Source: Hypericum androsaemum
Lineage: Eukaryota; Streptophyta; Magnoliopsida; Malpighiales; Hypericaceae
Direction: 5' to 3'
Assembly: GCA_963995505.1 (NCBI GenBank)
Contig: OZ023184.1
Span: 1,674,001-1,738,000 of the forward strand
DNA length: 64,000 nt
The position numbers and the translations under genes are program-made. Positions 35,228-46,293 of this stretch are shown piece after piece. Positions within the stretch are counted from its first letter, which is position 1. Each line of letters starts with the position of its first letter. The notes below the pieces were generated by a model. That model was not told the origin of the DNA. It worked only from the letters and a program-made list of their open reading frames with translations, and ran no database searches.

Positions 35228-36831
35228 ATGGAGCTATTTGTCATCCTCTCAAGTCTTTGTATTTGCCTCTCTCTGTTGGTAAAGCCTTGTGCTGCTGCTG
35301 CTCCTGCTGCTTCTTCTTCTTCACAGGAAATATTTGTGGTTCAGGAACAGTCCAACAAAGAACTAGGTAGCCATTCTCATTCAATTATTTTTCTGCACCT
35401 GGGGATTGCATGTTCTGACTTTTATATATTGTGTATCTAAATGGAAATTTCCAACTTAATTTTATTCAGTAGCTTCCAGTGAAGAAGTCGTGTTTCCTCA
35501 CTCTACATTGCCAAGGAAGCTCAGAATCCTTCGGGAGTCAGTAAGTAGAAGCACCCACCAACACTTCATTACCAGCTGCAAATCCATATTTTGTATATAT
35601 GTAAAAGAGATAGATATACACATATATATTCACCGGTAATCAATTAATCAAGGAAATTGTTCTATTTTAACTTAGAGGTATCGTGTTCTCGATCTCTAGA
35701 GAATTTTACTTCTTTTCAAAAATCATACTAGTTCGAAATATAATTAGTTGACTCAGTGAGTGTCCGGATATTAGGTGCCAGAAAAAGTTGCATGTTTATT
35801 GTCATCGTATATCAATAATGTACTTTCACTATTAGGCAATAATTTCGTTTTCCTTTTTTCAGGTTAAAGATTCTGGGGTTCAAAGTTCCAGCATTGCATA
35901 CAATGAGCAGACAAAACCGGATGGTTCAAGTATATATATTAACATTGCATCCATTAACTGAATACATTGATTTTGCTGTTTGGTTTGCCTTTCTTCTCTA
36001 ATTCTAAGGTCAGACGTGAAATCAAAAAGCATTCAGAGTTAGTTCAACATGTACAAGGCAACCTAGCCTTGGGTTTTATTTATGTTTTGATCAACTTTGT
36101 TCTAACTTCTAAGGATTAATTTCATATAAGAACTTGTGTATTGGGGATTAGTTAAAGAGTTCTCTAGTCATAAACATCGTCAAATTAGTATCTGTGTGTT
36201 TTTTAAAGGTAAATTTTTACGCCTAGCTACACCCGTCAGGGATTGAACCCTGGATTCCGTCAGTTTATACAATATCTTGTTCGATTAGGCTAAATGATAT
36301 TTTACGGTATGCGTGGTTTTCTATGTATGGAAAAACAGTATCCATCATCTAGCTTGGTTGGTTAAAAGTGAAAAAATTATTTCATGCAAAGAAAGCTGTT
36401 ATCCAACGAATCTAATATATTTAAAATTTTGAAATAAAGATAATACTTTCTACGAAGAAATTTTTTTACAAAATTTTTTTTACACCAAGACTTATACCTT
36501 CATTAAACCCTCGACTCTTGTCGATTCATGTACGCCTGCAATTTCTATGAAGAGTTGCATGCACGATCAATTAATACCGTATAAATATGGCTAAAGCATG
36601 ATCACTTTTGCCCCTAAAATCTGGGTCTTGATGAGGGAAACTTAAACTAACATTGTGGATGTGACGTTTGTAGGTAAACCATACAAGAGGCAACAAAATG
36701 TGATGAAGGGAAGAGGGACATGGAAAGACCGGGTGGAAAGGGCCGACAAATCGGAATATTTTACGATGGATTATACCCATTATAAACGACGACGTCCCAT
36801 ACACAACAAATCGTTGCCGGCTGGCCCTTAA
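35228..36831 (+). CDS. GOLVEN/RGF/CLEL peptide hormone precursor
   Basis: Four exons, 35228-35366, 35470-35540, 35863-35929 and 36674-36831, join in phase at GT-AG borders to give 144 residues. Residues 1-24 form a signal peptide (MELFVILSSLCICLSLL ... CAAAA). A variable region follows. Near the C-terminus, residues 125-137 read DYTHYKRRRPIHN, fitting the RGF/GLV/CLEL mature-peptide pattern: an N-terminal Asp-Tyr for tyrosine sulfation by TPST, a basic centre, and Pro-x-His-Asn at the end. A short extension (KSLPAGP) follows, as in some family members. Known RGF/GLV peptides act outside the cell through RGI/RGFR receptor kinases and PLETHORA factors in root meristem maintenance and gravitropism. 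The final exon is short and far downstream, so it is easily missed by ORF-based annotation. A SINE lies in intron 3. Confidence 0.85.
36203..36310 (-). mobile_element. tRNA-derived SINE in intron 3 of the peptide gene
   Basis: Reverse orientation, same layout as the copy at 29419: box A-like TAGCCTAATCGAAC, box B-like GGGTTCAATCCC and a TTTACC tail before an A-run (ttttttaaaggtaaattttt on +). Flanking similarity (tatctgtgtgtttt versus tatgcgtggtttt) suggests an old, eroded duplication. Confidence 0.6.
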
Positions 36832-38190
36832 AACATGCTTATTTGTTTCTTTCTTTTTTTTATTGGCTTTCTTTCTTTCCTAGCAACATAGAAACCGAAT
36901 TTTGGGGTACACGCCAGTTTGGCTCAAGTAGAAAAGTAGCTATAGCGTGTTTTCTTGTAATTACACGGAACCAAGGAAATGAGGAGAAGTGTTTTGTTTA
37001 AACTTGTGTCGTGGCCGACATTTCGGGCGAAGATGTTGTGCCAACCAAGGTGCATGCCCACCGTGAACAAGATTAATCCGCATTCTAGATTAATAAGAAG
37101 TTTTGAGTAACATGTGAACTCGGTTGTGATAAATCTCTGTAGCAAATATATATCTTTTGTAATATGATATATTTTAAATTTGAATTTGTCAGTACCGGAA
37201 AAATGAGATTGAGTATTTTTGGTTTTTTATCTGATTAATTTATTGTTAACCACTATTGGAGGTTGCAAACTCCAAGATTTTTTGGAACATGCTTCCACTA
37301 GTTGTAAAAACTGCTGTCTACAAGGTGGTCCAAGATTACATGATATCTCCTTTTTAGATGATTATACTATAGTTAATTGGGTTTAGTTCTTGATTACATC
37401 TTAACTAATCGAGATTTTGGTACATTGATGTGAACCATCCGTACACTTTTGAGCTCGATTAGTCCAATTTTTTTCTTTGGTCCAAGATTGATGCAATGAT
37501 ATTGGGTCTCGTGGTATTGGTTCAAAAGTGAGGGAGAGCCTGTATCTGTATATTCATGCATTCCCTTAAATGTTTTAATTCCCCGTGCATTTTGAAGTTT
37601 GAAAAGTGTACACATTCATTAATCTTTTGCATTATCGGGCAATATTTGTCTAGATATAATCAAGTCTCATATGCAGAGGTTTGAATGAGAGAAAGAAGTG
37701 AAGAATTTTTTTTCGACTCTGACTCTTCTACTCGAGTTGTAATGCTCTAATTAGATTTCATGGAATATAGATTGTATCAATTGGATTGAATAATAAGTAC
37801 AATTAAACTTGCTTTCAAAATGGTCAAACAAAATCTCATACATTTCAAAATAGGACAATAAAATATTTCGATGACATGTCATCGTATGGTGTATATGTAT
37901 TCTCTCGTTAAAGTGTCACGTCATCATTTAAAATAATTATAATTATACCGTACTTAAAAACAAAATAAAAAAAATCTAAAAGAATAACTCTCAAACTAAC
38001 GGCACAACAACCCCCTTTGTGACATGCTGTGTAAAGATGTAATTATTGGAACTCAACGAGGTGATGAGAAGAGATTTGTGAGTTATAGATTTGACTTTAT
38101 TTCTGAGATAAGAGTTTGCCTTAATTTTTTTCTTTTGGCAAAGAAGAGTTCGCTAATTTTCTTGTCTCTGATTTATGTAGTTCTATTTAG
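36832..38190. other. Intergenic region downstream of the peptide gene
   Basis: AT-rich sequence including the 3' UTR of the peptide gene. No further coding region or structured repeat was recognised. Confidence 0.45.
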
Positions 38191-38194
38191 CAAA

Positions 38195-38302
38195 AGGTAA
38201 AAAAATCCATCATCACTAATCTATTTTTTTCTCTTTATGATCATTAATTTATATTAAATTATTATTTATCTACATTAAGTCATCCTTATATGGTCACTAA
38301 TC
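38195..38302. repeat. Fragment of the MITE family found whole near 44.5-45.5 kb
   Basis: The segment with catcactaatctattttttt ... attaagtcatccttatatggtcact resembles the terminal region of the foldback element at about 44460-45497 (there on the opposite strand at its right end). Only one terminus is visible. Confidence 0.5.
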
Positions 38303-38303
38303 T

Positions 38304-38860
38304 TACTATAATAAAGGGAATTATCTTTTTAAACAGTTTGGTGTCACAGGTAGAAATGACAGTTTTACCCTCGAGCATAATCCAACAAGTACAACACCCT
38401 CGCAGAATCTTACCAGACGGTGCGTTGAGGAAGCGCAAGAATAAGGACGCGCCTTACGCTCCTCCTCCGCCGATCCCCTCCAACCGCCTCCTGGCCGGGT
38501 ACACGGCCTACGAGGAAGGGGGAGGAATCGACAACAATGAAAACCGCTGAATTCAATGGCAATAATTTATACTGCGTACGCTACATCACACAACAGCTCG
38601 ATCCCTATATACACACAAGGAGAGAGACATGTATAAGAGATTCTATATGGATCAAGGGAATTGAGTTAATTACCCATCAAAAATTGCTTCAGAAGATGGA
38701 TCGAAGCTCAATAGAGCGATGGAGATAGCAAGAGTGGAGATTAATGGTGTTTGGGAGATTGCAATGGAAGAGGCAGTTTGGCTTTTTTCAAGTGACAAAA
38801 GAACATCAAAGTTTTGAGAAAGAAAAGGAAGAGAGAGAGGAAGAGGACGGCTTTATGATT
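38304..38860 (+). mobile_element. Helitron 5' terminus (Helitron B)
   Basis: TCTTACTATAATAAAGGGAA directly after an A is the characteristic 5' end of plant Helitrons (TC...TACTATAATAAAG), followed by the common internal string aaatgacagttttaccct. The 3' end is not resolved because the sequence is interrupted by Helitron A at 38862. A CTAG terminus at 44843-44846 in the same orientation is a candidate, which would make B a host for several nested insertions; that is inference. Confidence 0.5.
38418..38520 (+). pseudogene. EDA6-like gene fragment within Helitron B
   Basis: The + frame reads ALRKRKNKDAPYAPPPPIPS then NRLLAGYTAYE before diverging. The APPPP-PSNRLLAGY-AHE block is a signature I associate with the plant EDA6-like (embryo sac development arrest 6) small protein family. 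Only this block remains; expected downstream sequence (TRGTLFG ...) is missing. Probably a gene fragment captured by a Helitron. Confidence 0.45.
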
Positions 38861-38861
38861 A

Positions 38862-40283
38862 CTAGTAAATATGTACGCGCGATGCGAGCGCCGTTTGTTT
38901 CAAAACCTACAAAATAGATAGTTTATTTATTTTTTAAAACTGTACTTGAACCTTAGACGTTATAAGAACTTCTTTGTACATGATTTTTTTTAATAATCGT
39001 TCAGACTTTTGGTGATAATTTTTTAACCAGGGCTAAGTTGTCCCACATGATATTTCCACATAAACAGCGCGTCATATTTCTATCCTAGGTGGTATTGACG
39101 TGGCAAACTAAAAACAAACCAAAATCTAAAAAACTTTCAAATCCAAAATTTTGCAGCACTAAAATCTCAAATTGAAACCAAAATAACTCATATTGAAAGG
39201 GGTTAGAGATTTTTTTAAATTATGGTTGAAATTGAATTTTTAGTTTGTCACATCAACACAACCTAATAGAAAGAACTATGATATGACGTTAACATGAAAG
39301 TTAAACTAACTCTGTAAAAAAAAAGTCACCAAAATTGTTAATTTAAGAAATCAATCACCGAAACAAAAAATATCAAACTACATAATATTAAATTTAAAAA
39401 TGTAAAACTATAGAATACTAAAATAAACTTTTACCGTCTATAAAATATAAATTAATTATATAAGTACATAAAGTTTCTAGCCACCCATCTTTTATTATTT
39501 TTCTATCCAAAAAAATATTTTATTATTATATTGTTTTTTCCTATTTCCTATTTTTAATTTTCTTTTTCCCCGTCTTCTTCCCCCTCTTCATCTCTTCCTT
39601 TTCTTTTTTTGTTCTTTCCAAAGCCAGACCTCACCGGCTCCCTCCCTTACTCTGCCAACGCCTCCGTCAGCTAGTGCACATGGGCCGATGTCCAATTCTC
39701 CCCTAACCACCGCATCACGAAGCTCGTCCTCCAGAATCTCCTCCTAAACGTCGTCGCCGCGCCCAACACGGTCTCGCTCCTCGACCAGCTCCACGTCCTC
39801 AGCCTCCAGAACCTTTCCCTCTCCGGGACCATCCCGGACCTTTCCTCCCTCACCAACCTAAAGGCCCTCTTCCTCGACCATAACAACTTTATTTTCTCCG
39901 TCCCGTCATCTCTCGTCTCCCTCCACCGACTTAAAACCCTAGACCTCTCTTATAACCGCCTCTCCGGCAACCTCCCCGCCTCCATCCTCTCTCTCCGCCG
40001 CCTCACCACCCTTGTTCTCCGGTTCAATCGCTTCGTCGGCTCCCTCCCCGCTTTCAATCAGTCCTCACTTGCAGCCTTCAACGTCTCTCACAATAAATTC
40101 TCTGGTCCTGTCCCCGTCTCCCCCACGCTCCTTCGCTTCGGCACCTCCTCCTTCTGCTCCAACCCCAGCCTCTGCGGCTAGATCGTCTATTTTTTTGGTT
40201 AAGAGTTGAAAGGTTGGAGAAGGGTAGTATCGACATTTCCACGCGGCAGACCAAAAAAGAGGGTTTACATTATTATAGTAAGA
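38862..40283 (-). mobile_element. Helitron A carrying an LRR gene fragment
   Basis: Read on the - strand the element starts TCTTACTATAATAATG at 40283 (preceded by A) and ends ...ACATATTTACTAG at 38862 (followed by T), the expected Helitron layout: 5' TC, 3' CTAG, insertion between A and T, no target duplication. Upstream of the CTAG lies a GC-rich potential hairpin (GCGCTCGCATCGCGC). At 1.42 kb it has no Rep/helicase gene, so it is non-autonomous. Its cargo is the LRR kinase fragment at 39630-40181 in opposite orientation. Confidence 0.62.
39630..40181 (+). pseudogene. LRR receptor-like kinase ectodomain fragment
   Basis: One continuous frame of 183 codons before a TAG at 40179, with one internal TAG at about 39672. 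It encodes leucine-rich repeats: [79 protein letters not shown], and ends NPSLCG where the juxtamembrane region should begin. The order matches plant 'probable inactive receptor kinase' proteins (At5g67200/At1g60630 type). No signal peptide, transmembrane segment or kinase domain is present. Truncation exactly within a Helitron indicates gene-fragment capture. Confidence 0.82.
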
Positions 40284-40442
40284 TAAGATTTGATACAATG
40301 TCGGTTTACACTTTTTTAAGGACTAATGAGCGGATTAATAACGTTGGAACACTAAAATAAATATTTAACATTGTTGTATTTTTAGGGACTCGAGTTCAAG
40401 ATCTGATTAAATTAAAATAACTCTAATCTAGGTGTTTATTTT

Positions 40443-40726
40443 TGTTAGAAATTCAGCAAATAGGGAACAAAATGTGCAAAGAACACGGACGCAAGAGTTT
40501 ACGTGGTTCGGCCTAATGCCTACATCCACGGGGAGAAAGAAGAACTTTTATTGATGAGTTTCCGAGCCACAAAGCTATACAAAAAACCTAGGGTAACATG
40601 TCTTTATATAGATACAAACCCTTGGTGTACAAGTAACCTATCTAGGTCAGATTAGGAGTCTAAAACCTAGTCAGAATAGGAATAGGAATAGAAAATAAAT
40701 CTTTCCTATTTCTCGCCATCCCAACA
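40443..40726 (-). repeat. LTR copy 1 of the tandem copia element
   Basis: 284 bp, tgttagaaattc...catcccaaca. It serves as the 3' LTR of the left unit; a PPT-like sequence (atctccacctt on +) follows it. Confidence 0.88.
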
Positions 40727-42101
40727 ATCTCCACCTTGGCGAGAAATCATCTCGTGGAGGAACCATGAAGTTTCACCCGAACTTCAAAAAACTCCACCTT
40801 GACAAAACACCGCCCTATGAAGAACCATGAGATCTTGCAAAGCCAATCCGACTCCACCGACTCCATCTCAGACCAAAGATAACTGCATCAATAAGACCAT
40901 CTCAACTTTCTCTTCATCTTTTGTTCAATCACTTGGAGCCAGCCCCCAAACTCGAGCTTCTGAGCTTGCTTGGCCTATTTCCTCCAATCTCTATTGAACC
41001 CCAACTAGCAAGTCCACCTGCTGAAGCAACCTTACGACCAATAGATACGCCCTCTATTTTTCGGTCAGGCCCATGCTCCACAACCTCGAACTACTTTTCC
41101 GCTTGACCTTCTTGCCTCAAACTAATGCTACATGTCATAGCATACAAAGGGCAACCTTTTGTTCCACCAAGTAGAACCCTCGACATGTCTCGAACTCCAT
41201 CATTCGGCCTTGAGTGAGATACCCGATCCGCGCGTGGTGTTAACAACGGCTTCACATTCCCCATGCAAAATCTACCCAATACCTTTGACGTGCACTTCCC
41301 TTTAGACAACCATAGTGGGGCCCAGCTAACAATGCTTCTCCGAGACATCCATGGCTCCTTGCCAACCATGCCTCCACGAAACAACCATAGCTCGATATCC
41401 ATGTCTCCGTGAATCCCAACTCTACTCAAACCATTCATGTCAAGCCTTTGCTCCCTTATACGAACCAACCTCATATGACCTGAGCTTTTGCCAACTCCTT
41501 CAGACCCATTGATGTGACTCCATCTACAATAATGTACCTCACTAACTTGTAGGTATTTCCTTTCACCCTTCATCCCTACCATCGCATCCTTCTCCACCTT
41601 CATTAGCATACCTTTATAACTATCACTGTTATAGTCCAAGGTCCCTAATGAAAAGAGATTACCAGGATGTATTGGACTTAATAAGACAGAAAGCCAGTCA
41701 CCATCCGACCCATTTGAATATGTGGCCATGGTTGTGGATGCCGATCCCTCCTCGTTGTCTTGATCCCTAGTTCGTCCTGGATAGTCCCCTTCATGTGCCC
41801 TTCTCCGCACTTGAAACTACTTCCATTGATTCTTTGACTCTGACCTGGATCCTCTTCCACAACCCAGCTGGTGGCTCCTTATCATCCGCCAAGCACAAGC
41901 GAATCTTCGCTACTGTCTTGGCCTCCAACTCTTCCCACTCTTGCTCCTCCATCTTCTCGGACTTCTTCTCTGAGAGCGCGATAACCATCCCTTGCTGCAC
42001 GAGGAGATCCCTGACACGTCTTTGCCATAACTCGCAATTCAATGAACCATCGAACTTCATAAGAGCAAACTTCGCGCCGTGATTCAACATCCTCTAACCT
42101 T

Positions 42102-42114
42102 AGCTCTGATACCA
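42102..42114 (-). promoter_or_regulatory. PBS of the left unit
   Basis: agctctgatacca on +, i.e. TGGTATCAGAGCT on the element strand; complementary to initiator tRNA-Met. Confidence 0.85.
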
Positions 42115-42116
42115 AT

Positions 42117-42399
42117 TGTTAGGAATTCAGCAAATAGGGAACAAAATGAGCAAAGAACACGGACGCAAGAGTTTACGTGGTTCGGCCTAATGCCTACATC
42201 CACGGGGAGAAAGGAGAACTTTTATTGATGAGTTTCCGAGCCACAAAGCTATACAAAAAACCTAGGGTAACATGTCTTTATATAGATAAAACCCTTGGTG
42301 TACAAGTAATCTATCTAGGTAAGATTAGGAGTCCAAAACCTAGTCAGAATAGGAATAGGAATAGGAAATAAATTTTTTCTATTTCTCGCCATCTCAACA
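42117..42399 (-). repeat. LTR copy 2 (shared middle LTR)
   Basis: 283 bp. It is the 5' LTR of the left unit (PBS to its left) and the 3' LTR of the right unit. Confidence 0.88.
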
Positions 42400-43763
42400 A
42401 TCTCCACCTTGGCGAGAAATCATCTCGTGAAAGAACCATGAAGCTTTACCCGAACTTCAACAAACTCTACCTTGACAAAACACCGCCCCATGAGGAACCA
42501 TGAGATCTTGCAAAACCAATCTGACTCCACCGACTCCATCTCGGACCATAGATAACTGCATCAATAAGACCATCTCAATTTTCTCTTCACCTTTTGTTCA
42601 ATCACTTAGAGCCAGCCCCCAAACTCGAGCTTCTGAGCTTGCTTGGCTTATTTCTTCTAATCTCCATTGAACTCCAACTAGCAAGTCCACCTGCTGAAGC
42701 AACCTTGCGACCAATAGATACGCCCTCTATTTTTCAGTCAGCCCCATGCTCCGCAACCTCGAACTACTTTTCTGCTGGACCTTCTTGCCTCAAACCAATG
42801 CTACATATCATAGCATACAAAGGGAAACCTTTTGTTCCACCAAGTAGAACCCTCGACATGCCTCGAACTCCATCATTAGGCCTTGAGTGAGATACAAGAT
42901 CCGCGTGTGGTGTTAACAACGGCTTTGCATTCCCCATGCAAAATCTACCCAACACCTTTGACGTGTACTTCCCTTTAGACAACAATAGCGGGGCCCAGCT
43001 AACAATGCTTCTCCGAGACAACCATGGCTCCTTGCCCACCATGCCTCCACGAAACAACCATAGCTCGATATCCATGTCTCTGCGAATCCCAACTCTACTC
43101 AAACTATTCATGTCAAGCCTTTGCTCCCTCATACGAACCAACCTCATATGACCTGAGCTTTTGCCAATTCCTTCAGACCCATTAATGTGACTCCATCTAC
43201 AATAATGTGCCTCACTAACTTGTAGGTATTTCTTTTCACCCTTCATCCCTACCATCGCATCCTTCTCCACCTTCATTAGCATACCTTTATAACTATCACT
43301 GTTATAATCCAAGGTCCCTAATGAAAAGAGATTACCAGGATGTATTGGACTTGATAAGACAGAAAGCCAGTCACCATCCGACCCGTTTAAGTATGTGGCC
43401 ATGGTTGTGGATGCCGATCCCTCCTCGTTGTCTTGATCCCTAGTTCATCCTGGATAGTCCCCTTCATGTGCCCTTCTCCGCACTTGAAATTACTTCCATT
43501 GAACTTCTTTGACTCCGACCTGGATCCTCTTCCACAACCCAGCTGGTGGCTTCTCATCATCCGCCAAGTCGCTACTGTCTTTGCCTCCAACTCTTTCCAC
43601 TCTTGCTCCTCCATCTTTTCGGACTTCTTCTCCGAGAGCACGATAACCATCCCTTGCTGCACGAGGAGATCCCTGACACGCCTGTGCCATAACCCGTAAT
43701 TCAATAAACCATCGAACTTTACAAGAGCAAACTTCGCGCCGTGATTCAACATCCTCCAACCTT

Positions 43764-43776
43764 AGCTCTGATACCA
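43764..43776 (-). promoter_or_regulatory. PBS of the right unit
   Basis: Second copy of agctctgatacca next to LTR copy 3. Confidence 0.85.
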
Positions 43777-43778
43777 AT

Positions 43779-44056
43779 TGTTAGGAATTCAGCAAATAGA
43801 GAACAAAACGAGCAAAGAACACGGACGCAAGAGTTTACGTGGTTCGGCCTAATGCCTACATCCACGGGGAGAACGGAGAACTTTTATTGATGAGTTTCTG
43901 AGCCACAAAGCTATACAAAAAACTTAGGGTAACATGTCTTTATATAGATACAAACCCTTGGTGTACAAGTAACCTATTTAGGTCAGATTAGGAGTCCAAA
44001 ACCTAGTCAGAATAGGAATAGGAAATAAATCTTTCCTATTTCTCGTCATCCCAACA
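43779..44056 (-). repeat. LTR copy 3 of the tandem copia element
   Basis: 278 bp, tgttaggaattc...catcccaaca; 5' LTR of the right unit, followed by gtttt. Confidence 0.88.
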
Positions 44057-44459
44057 GTTTTTTTAGGAGATAATCTAAGTGTTTGTTAGTATTGACATGG
44101 AAGTATTTAATGTGCACTGATTTGATTTAGCGAATGTACAAATTATAAAGAGGTTTTTTCTGAGAATAATATATTCTTCATTTTTTTGAGGGAAATGATT
44201 TATTATATATCGAGTGTGGAAAGATTGTCCTTTGTCCTTTATATGTTGCAAAATTTTCATTAATTTATGCATTTTTATAATAAAGATAGTGCTTATTTTT
44301 TTCAATAAGAAATTTTCACGATCGAGTACTTTCATATCCGAGAACTTTCTATATTTTACTTTATGTGCAATGCATCTTGGTCACTGATTAGTTATTTTTG
44401 ATCTAGCTATCTACCTTTATACAACTTTAGACAAAGGACTTGACAAAGTCTAATTGTCA

Positions 44460-45497
44460 ATTTTGTTAATGATTAACTGGCAAAGATGTACGCACGATAC
44501 AAGTACCGTTCTATTTCAAAATTCGCACATACGTGCATGTTTTGCATTTACGATCAACAAAGCACAAGGACAAATAATTAAAAATACTGGTATTTATCTG
44601 TCTGAGCATATCTTCAGTCATTGACAGTTGTACGTTACCCTTTCAAGAGGTGTTTCAAGCAAGAATACTAAGGTGTACAAAGAAATTTTTATGGCGTCTT
44701 GGGTAAATAAAAAAAGAAAATAGTATAATTAAATATTTAAGAGAGCATCTTATTCATGTACAGTTTAAAAATAAAAATCAATAAACAATATATTTTGCGA
44801 GTTTTGAAACAGAACGACACTTGCATCGCACGTGCGTATTTGCTAGTCTATATTAAGTCATTCATCTATGGTCACTTCAGACAATTTTGAAATTGTTAAA
44901 TTTCTATAATATTCCAATTATTTTCTTTTCTTCTCGCTCTCTTTCATTTTTCTCTTATCTCCCCTCTCATTTTCTTTATCTCTTCGACAAGGAGTCGTAG
45001 ACCTCATTGACACCTACCATCTAAATTCACATAAAAAAGTTCAATGTCTAATTCAGTATTGATTCCAAATATTTTGTTGCTTCCATTCTTTCATTTTGCA
45101 TCTTGATCCCGAACTACCAATAAAGCCCCACCCCTGGTTACTTTACTAGAAGAGTTAAGAAGACTGCGCACAACTCGTTAGGAAAATTAGATCATGCATT
45201 GAAATCTGTCATTTGCGTGTTCCTACATGATCAAGTTGAAGGATGCGTAAACACGAGAAATGAATTGTAAAGTGGCGGCGCAACGTCAACGGGGCAGTGT
45301 CTCCTTGTTAAAGGGAAAGAGAAAAAAGTAGAGAGATGAGAGAGGAAGGAGGGACGGCGAGAAAGAAAATAAATAAATTTGAGATATTTTAGAATTTTAA
45401 AATTTCAACATTAGTCATAGTGACCATACAAAAATGGCTTAATATAGATGAGTAATCATAAATGGACAAAAAATAGATTAGTGACCATGAGCTCTCT
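44460..45497. mobile_element. Foldback MITE with an inserted inverted element
   Basis: The right end (about 45420-45497, on the - strand tggtcactaatctatttttt ... catctatattaag ... tatggtcact) is an inverted copy of the left side (attaatgatta | tctatattaagtcattcatctatggtcac), giving long terminal inverted repeats. The left repeat is interrupted by the 44478-44846 element. The interior (44900-45420) is AT- and CT-rich and non-coding. No clear target duplication was seen. Confidence 0.5.
44478..44846. mobile_element. Inverted pair of Helitron-like termini
   Basis: The left end ctggcaaagatgtacgcacg and the right end, inverted, ctagcaaatacgcacgtgcg form a terminal inverted repeat of about 50 bp. 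Each resembles a Helitron 3' end (hairpin, short spacer, CTAG; the right one is followed by T). The segment between is AT-rich and non-coding. It may be a palindromic Helitron derivative or a TIR element whose ends merely resemble Helitrons. Confidence 0.45.
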
Positions 45498-45539
45498 CTC
45501 CATTCCTCTTTCCCTTTATGCAAAAGTTAATTTCTTGAT

Positions 45540-46140
45540 TTCTCCTCCTCTTCCTCTTCCTCTTCCTTTTTCCATCTAATCCTCTTCTCCTCTCTCTCTC
45601 TCTCTTATTTTCTCTTCCCCTTCCCCTTCCTTCTCCTAACCTAAAAACACTCTCCCATTTAGACTATTAGTATTATTTGTTAGCCAAATAGAACTGCAAC
45701 AACAATGTTATATCATGTGCGCAACAATGATGTACACGTGCAACGATAATGGCATACATGTGTAGTAACAATGATATACATGTACATCAACAATGATATA
45801 CATGTACAGCAATAATGATATTATCATGTGCAATGACAATGGTCTACCCAACATCATCTCTCGGGAACCAAAAGAAACGCCCTCGTGCTAGCAGCATCTC
45901 GTGGAAATTTGCACTTTCATCAGCTCAGCTACCTTTGTCGCTAAAAAGAAAGAAGAGGAGGAGAAAGCAAGGAAAAATAGATGAGGAAAAAAGGAAGAGG
46001 GAAAAAAGAAGAGGACGAGAAGAAAACAGAGGATAAGAAGTAGACGAAGAGATGACAAGCAGACGAGTAAGAAGAGGGAAAATAGGAAAAGGAAGAGAAG
46101 GAGAAGAACATTAAGAGAAACGGCCTTAGAGGGGGAAGTA
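45540..46140. repeat. Low-complexity and short tandem repeats
   Basis: CT-rich tract (45540-45640), then a degenerate array of about 28-bp units of the type caacaatgatatacatgtac (about 45700-45840), then a GA-rich tract (45945-46140). The frame at 45815-46036 is a by-product of the GA-rich sequence. Confidence 0.7.
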
Positions 46141-46293
46141 GGAAGGAGATAGAAAAAAAAATCTTACCAAAAATACTTCTCGGATCACATGCAAGAACTA
46201 TTAGCCTTCTTTTGGAAGTGGAAGGATAAGTACTTATGTATCTATCCTTCTAAAAAAAGCACACATATATATACACACATATATAAATAAATA

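Larger units (their letters stand above)
40443..44056 (-). mobile_element. Deleted copia element arranged LTR-int-LTR-int-LTR
   Basis: Three LTR copies (40443-40726, 42117-42399, 43779-44056) alternate with two similar 1.39-kb internal regions (40727-42116, 42400-43778), all reading right to left. PBS sequences sit left of the second and third LTRs. Flanks are ATTTT and GTTTT (40438-40442, 44057-44061), a duplication with one difference. Each internal region encodes remnants in order: gag N-terminus (KFDGSLN, RVRDLLVQQG), a post-protease piece (NLFSLGTLDYNSDSYKG) and an RT C-terminal piece (KVLGRFCMGN, KPLLTP, LYAM), so most of gag-pol has been deleted. This is a non-autonomous element multiplied by unequal recombination between LTRs. 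Confidence 0.9.
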
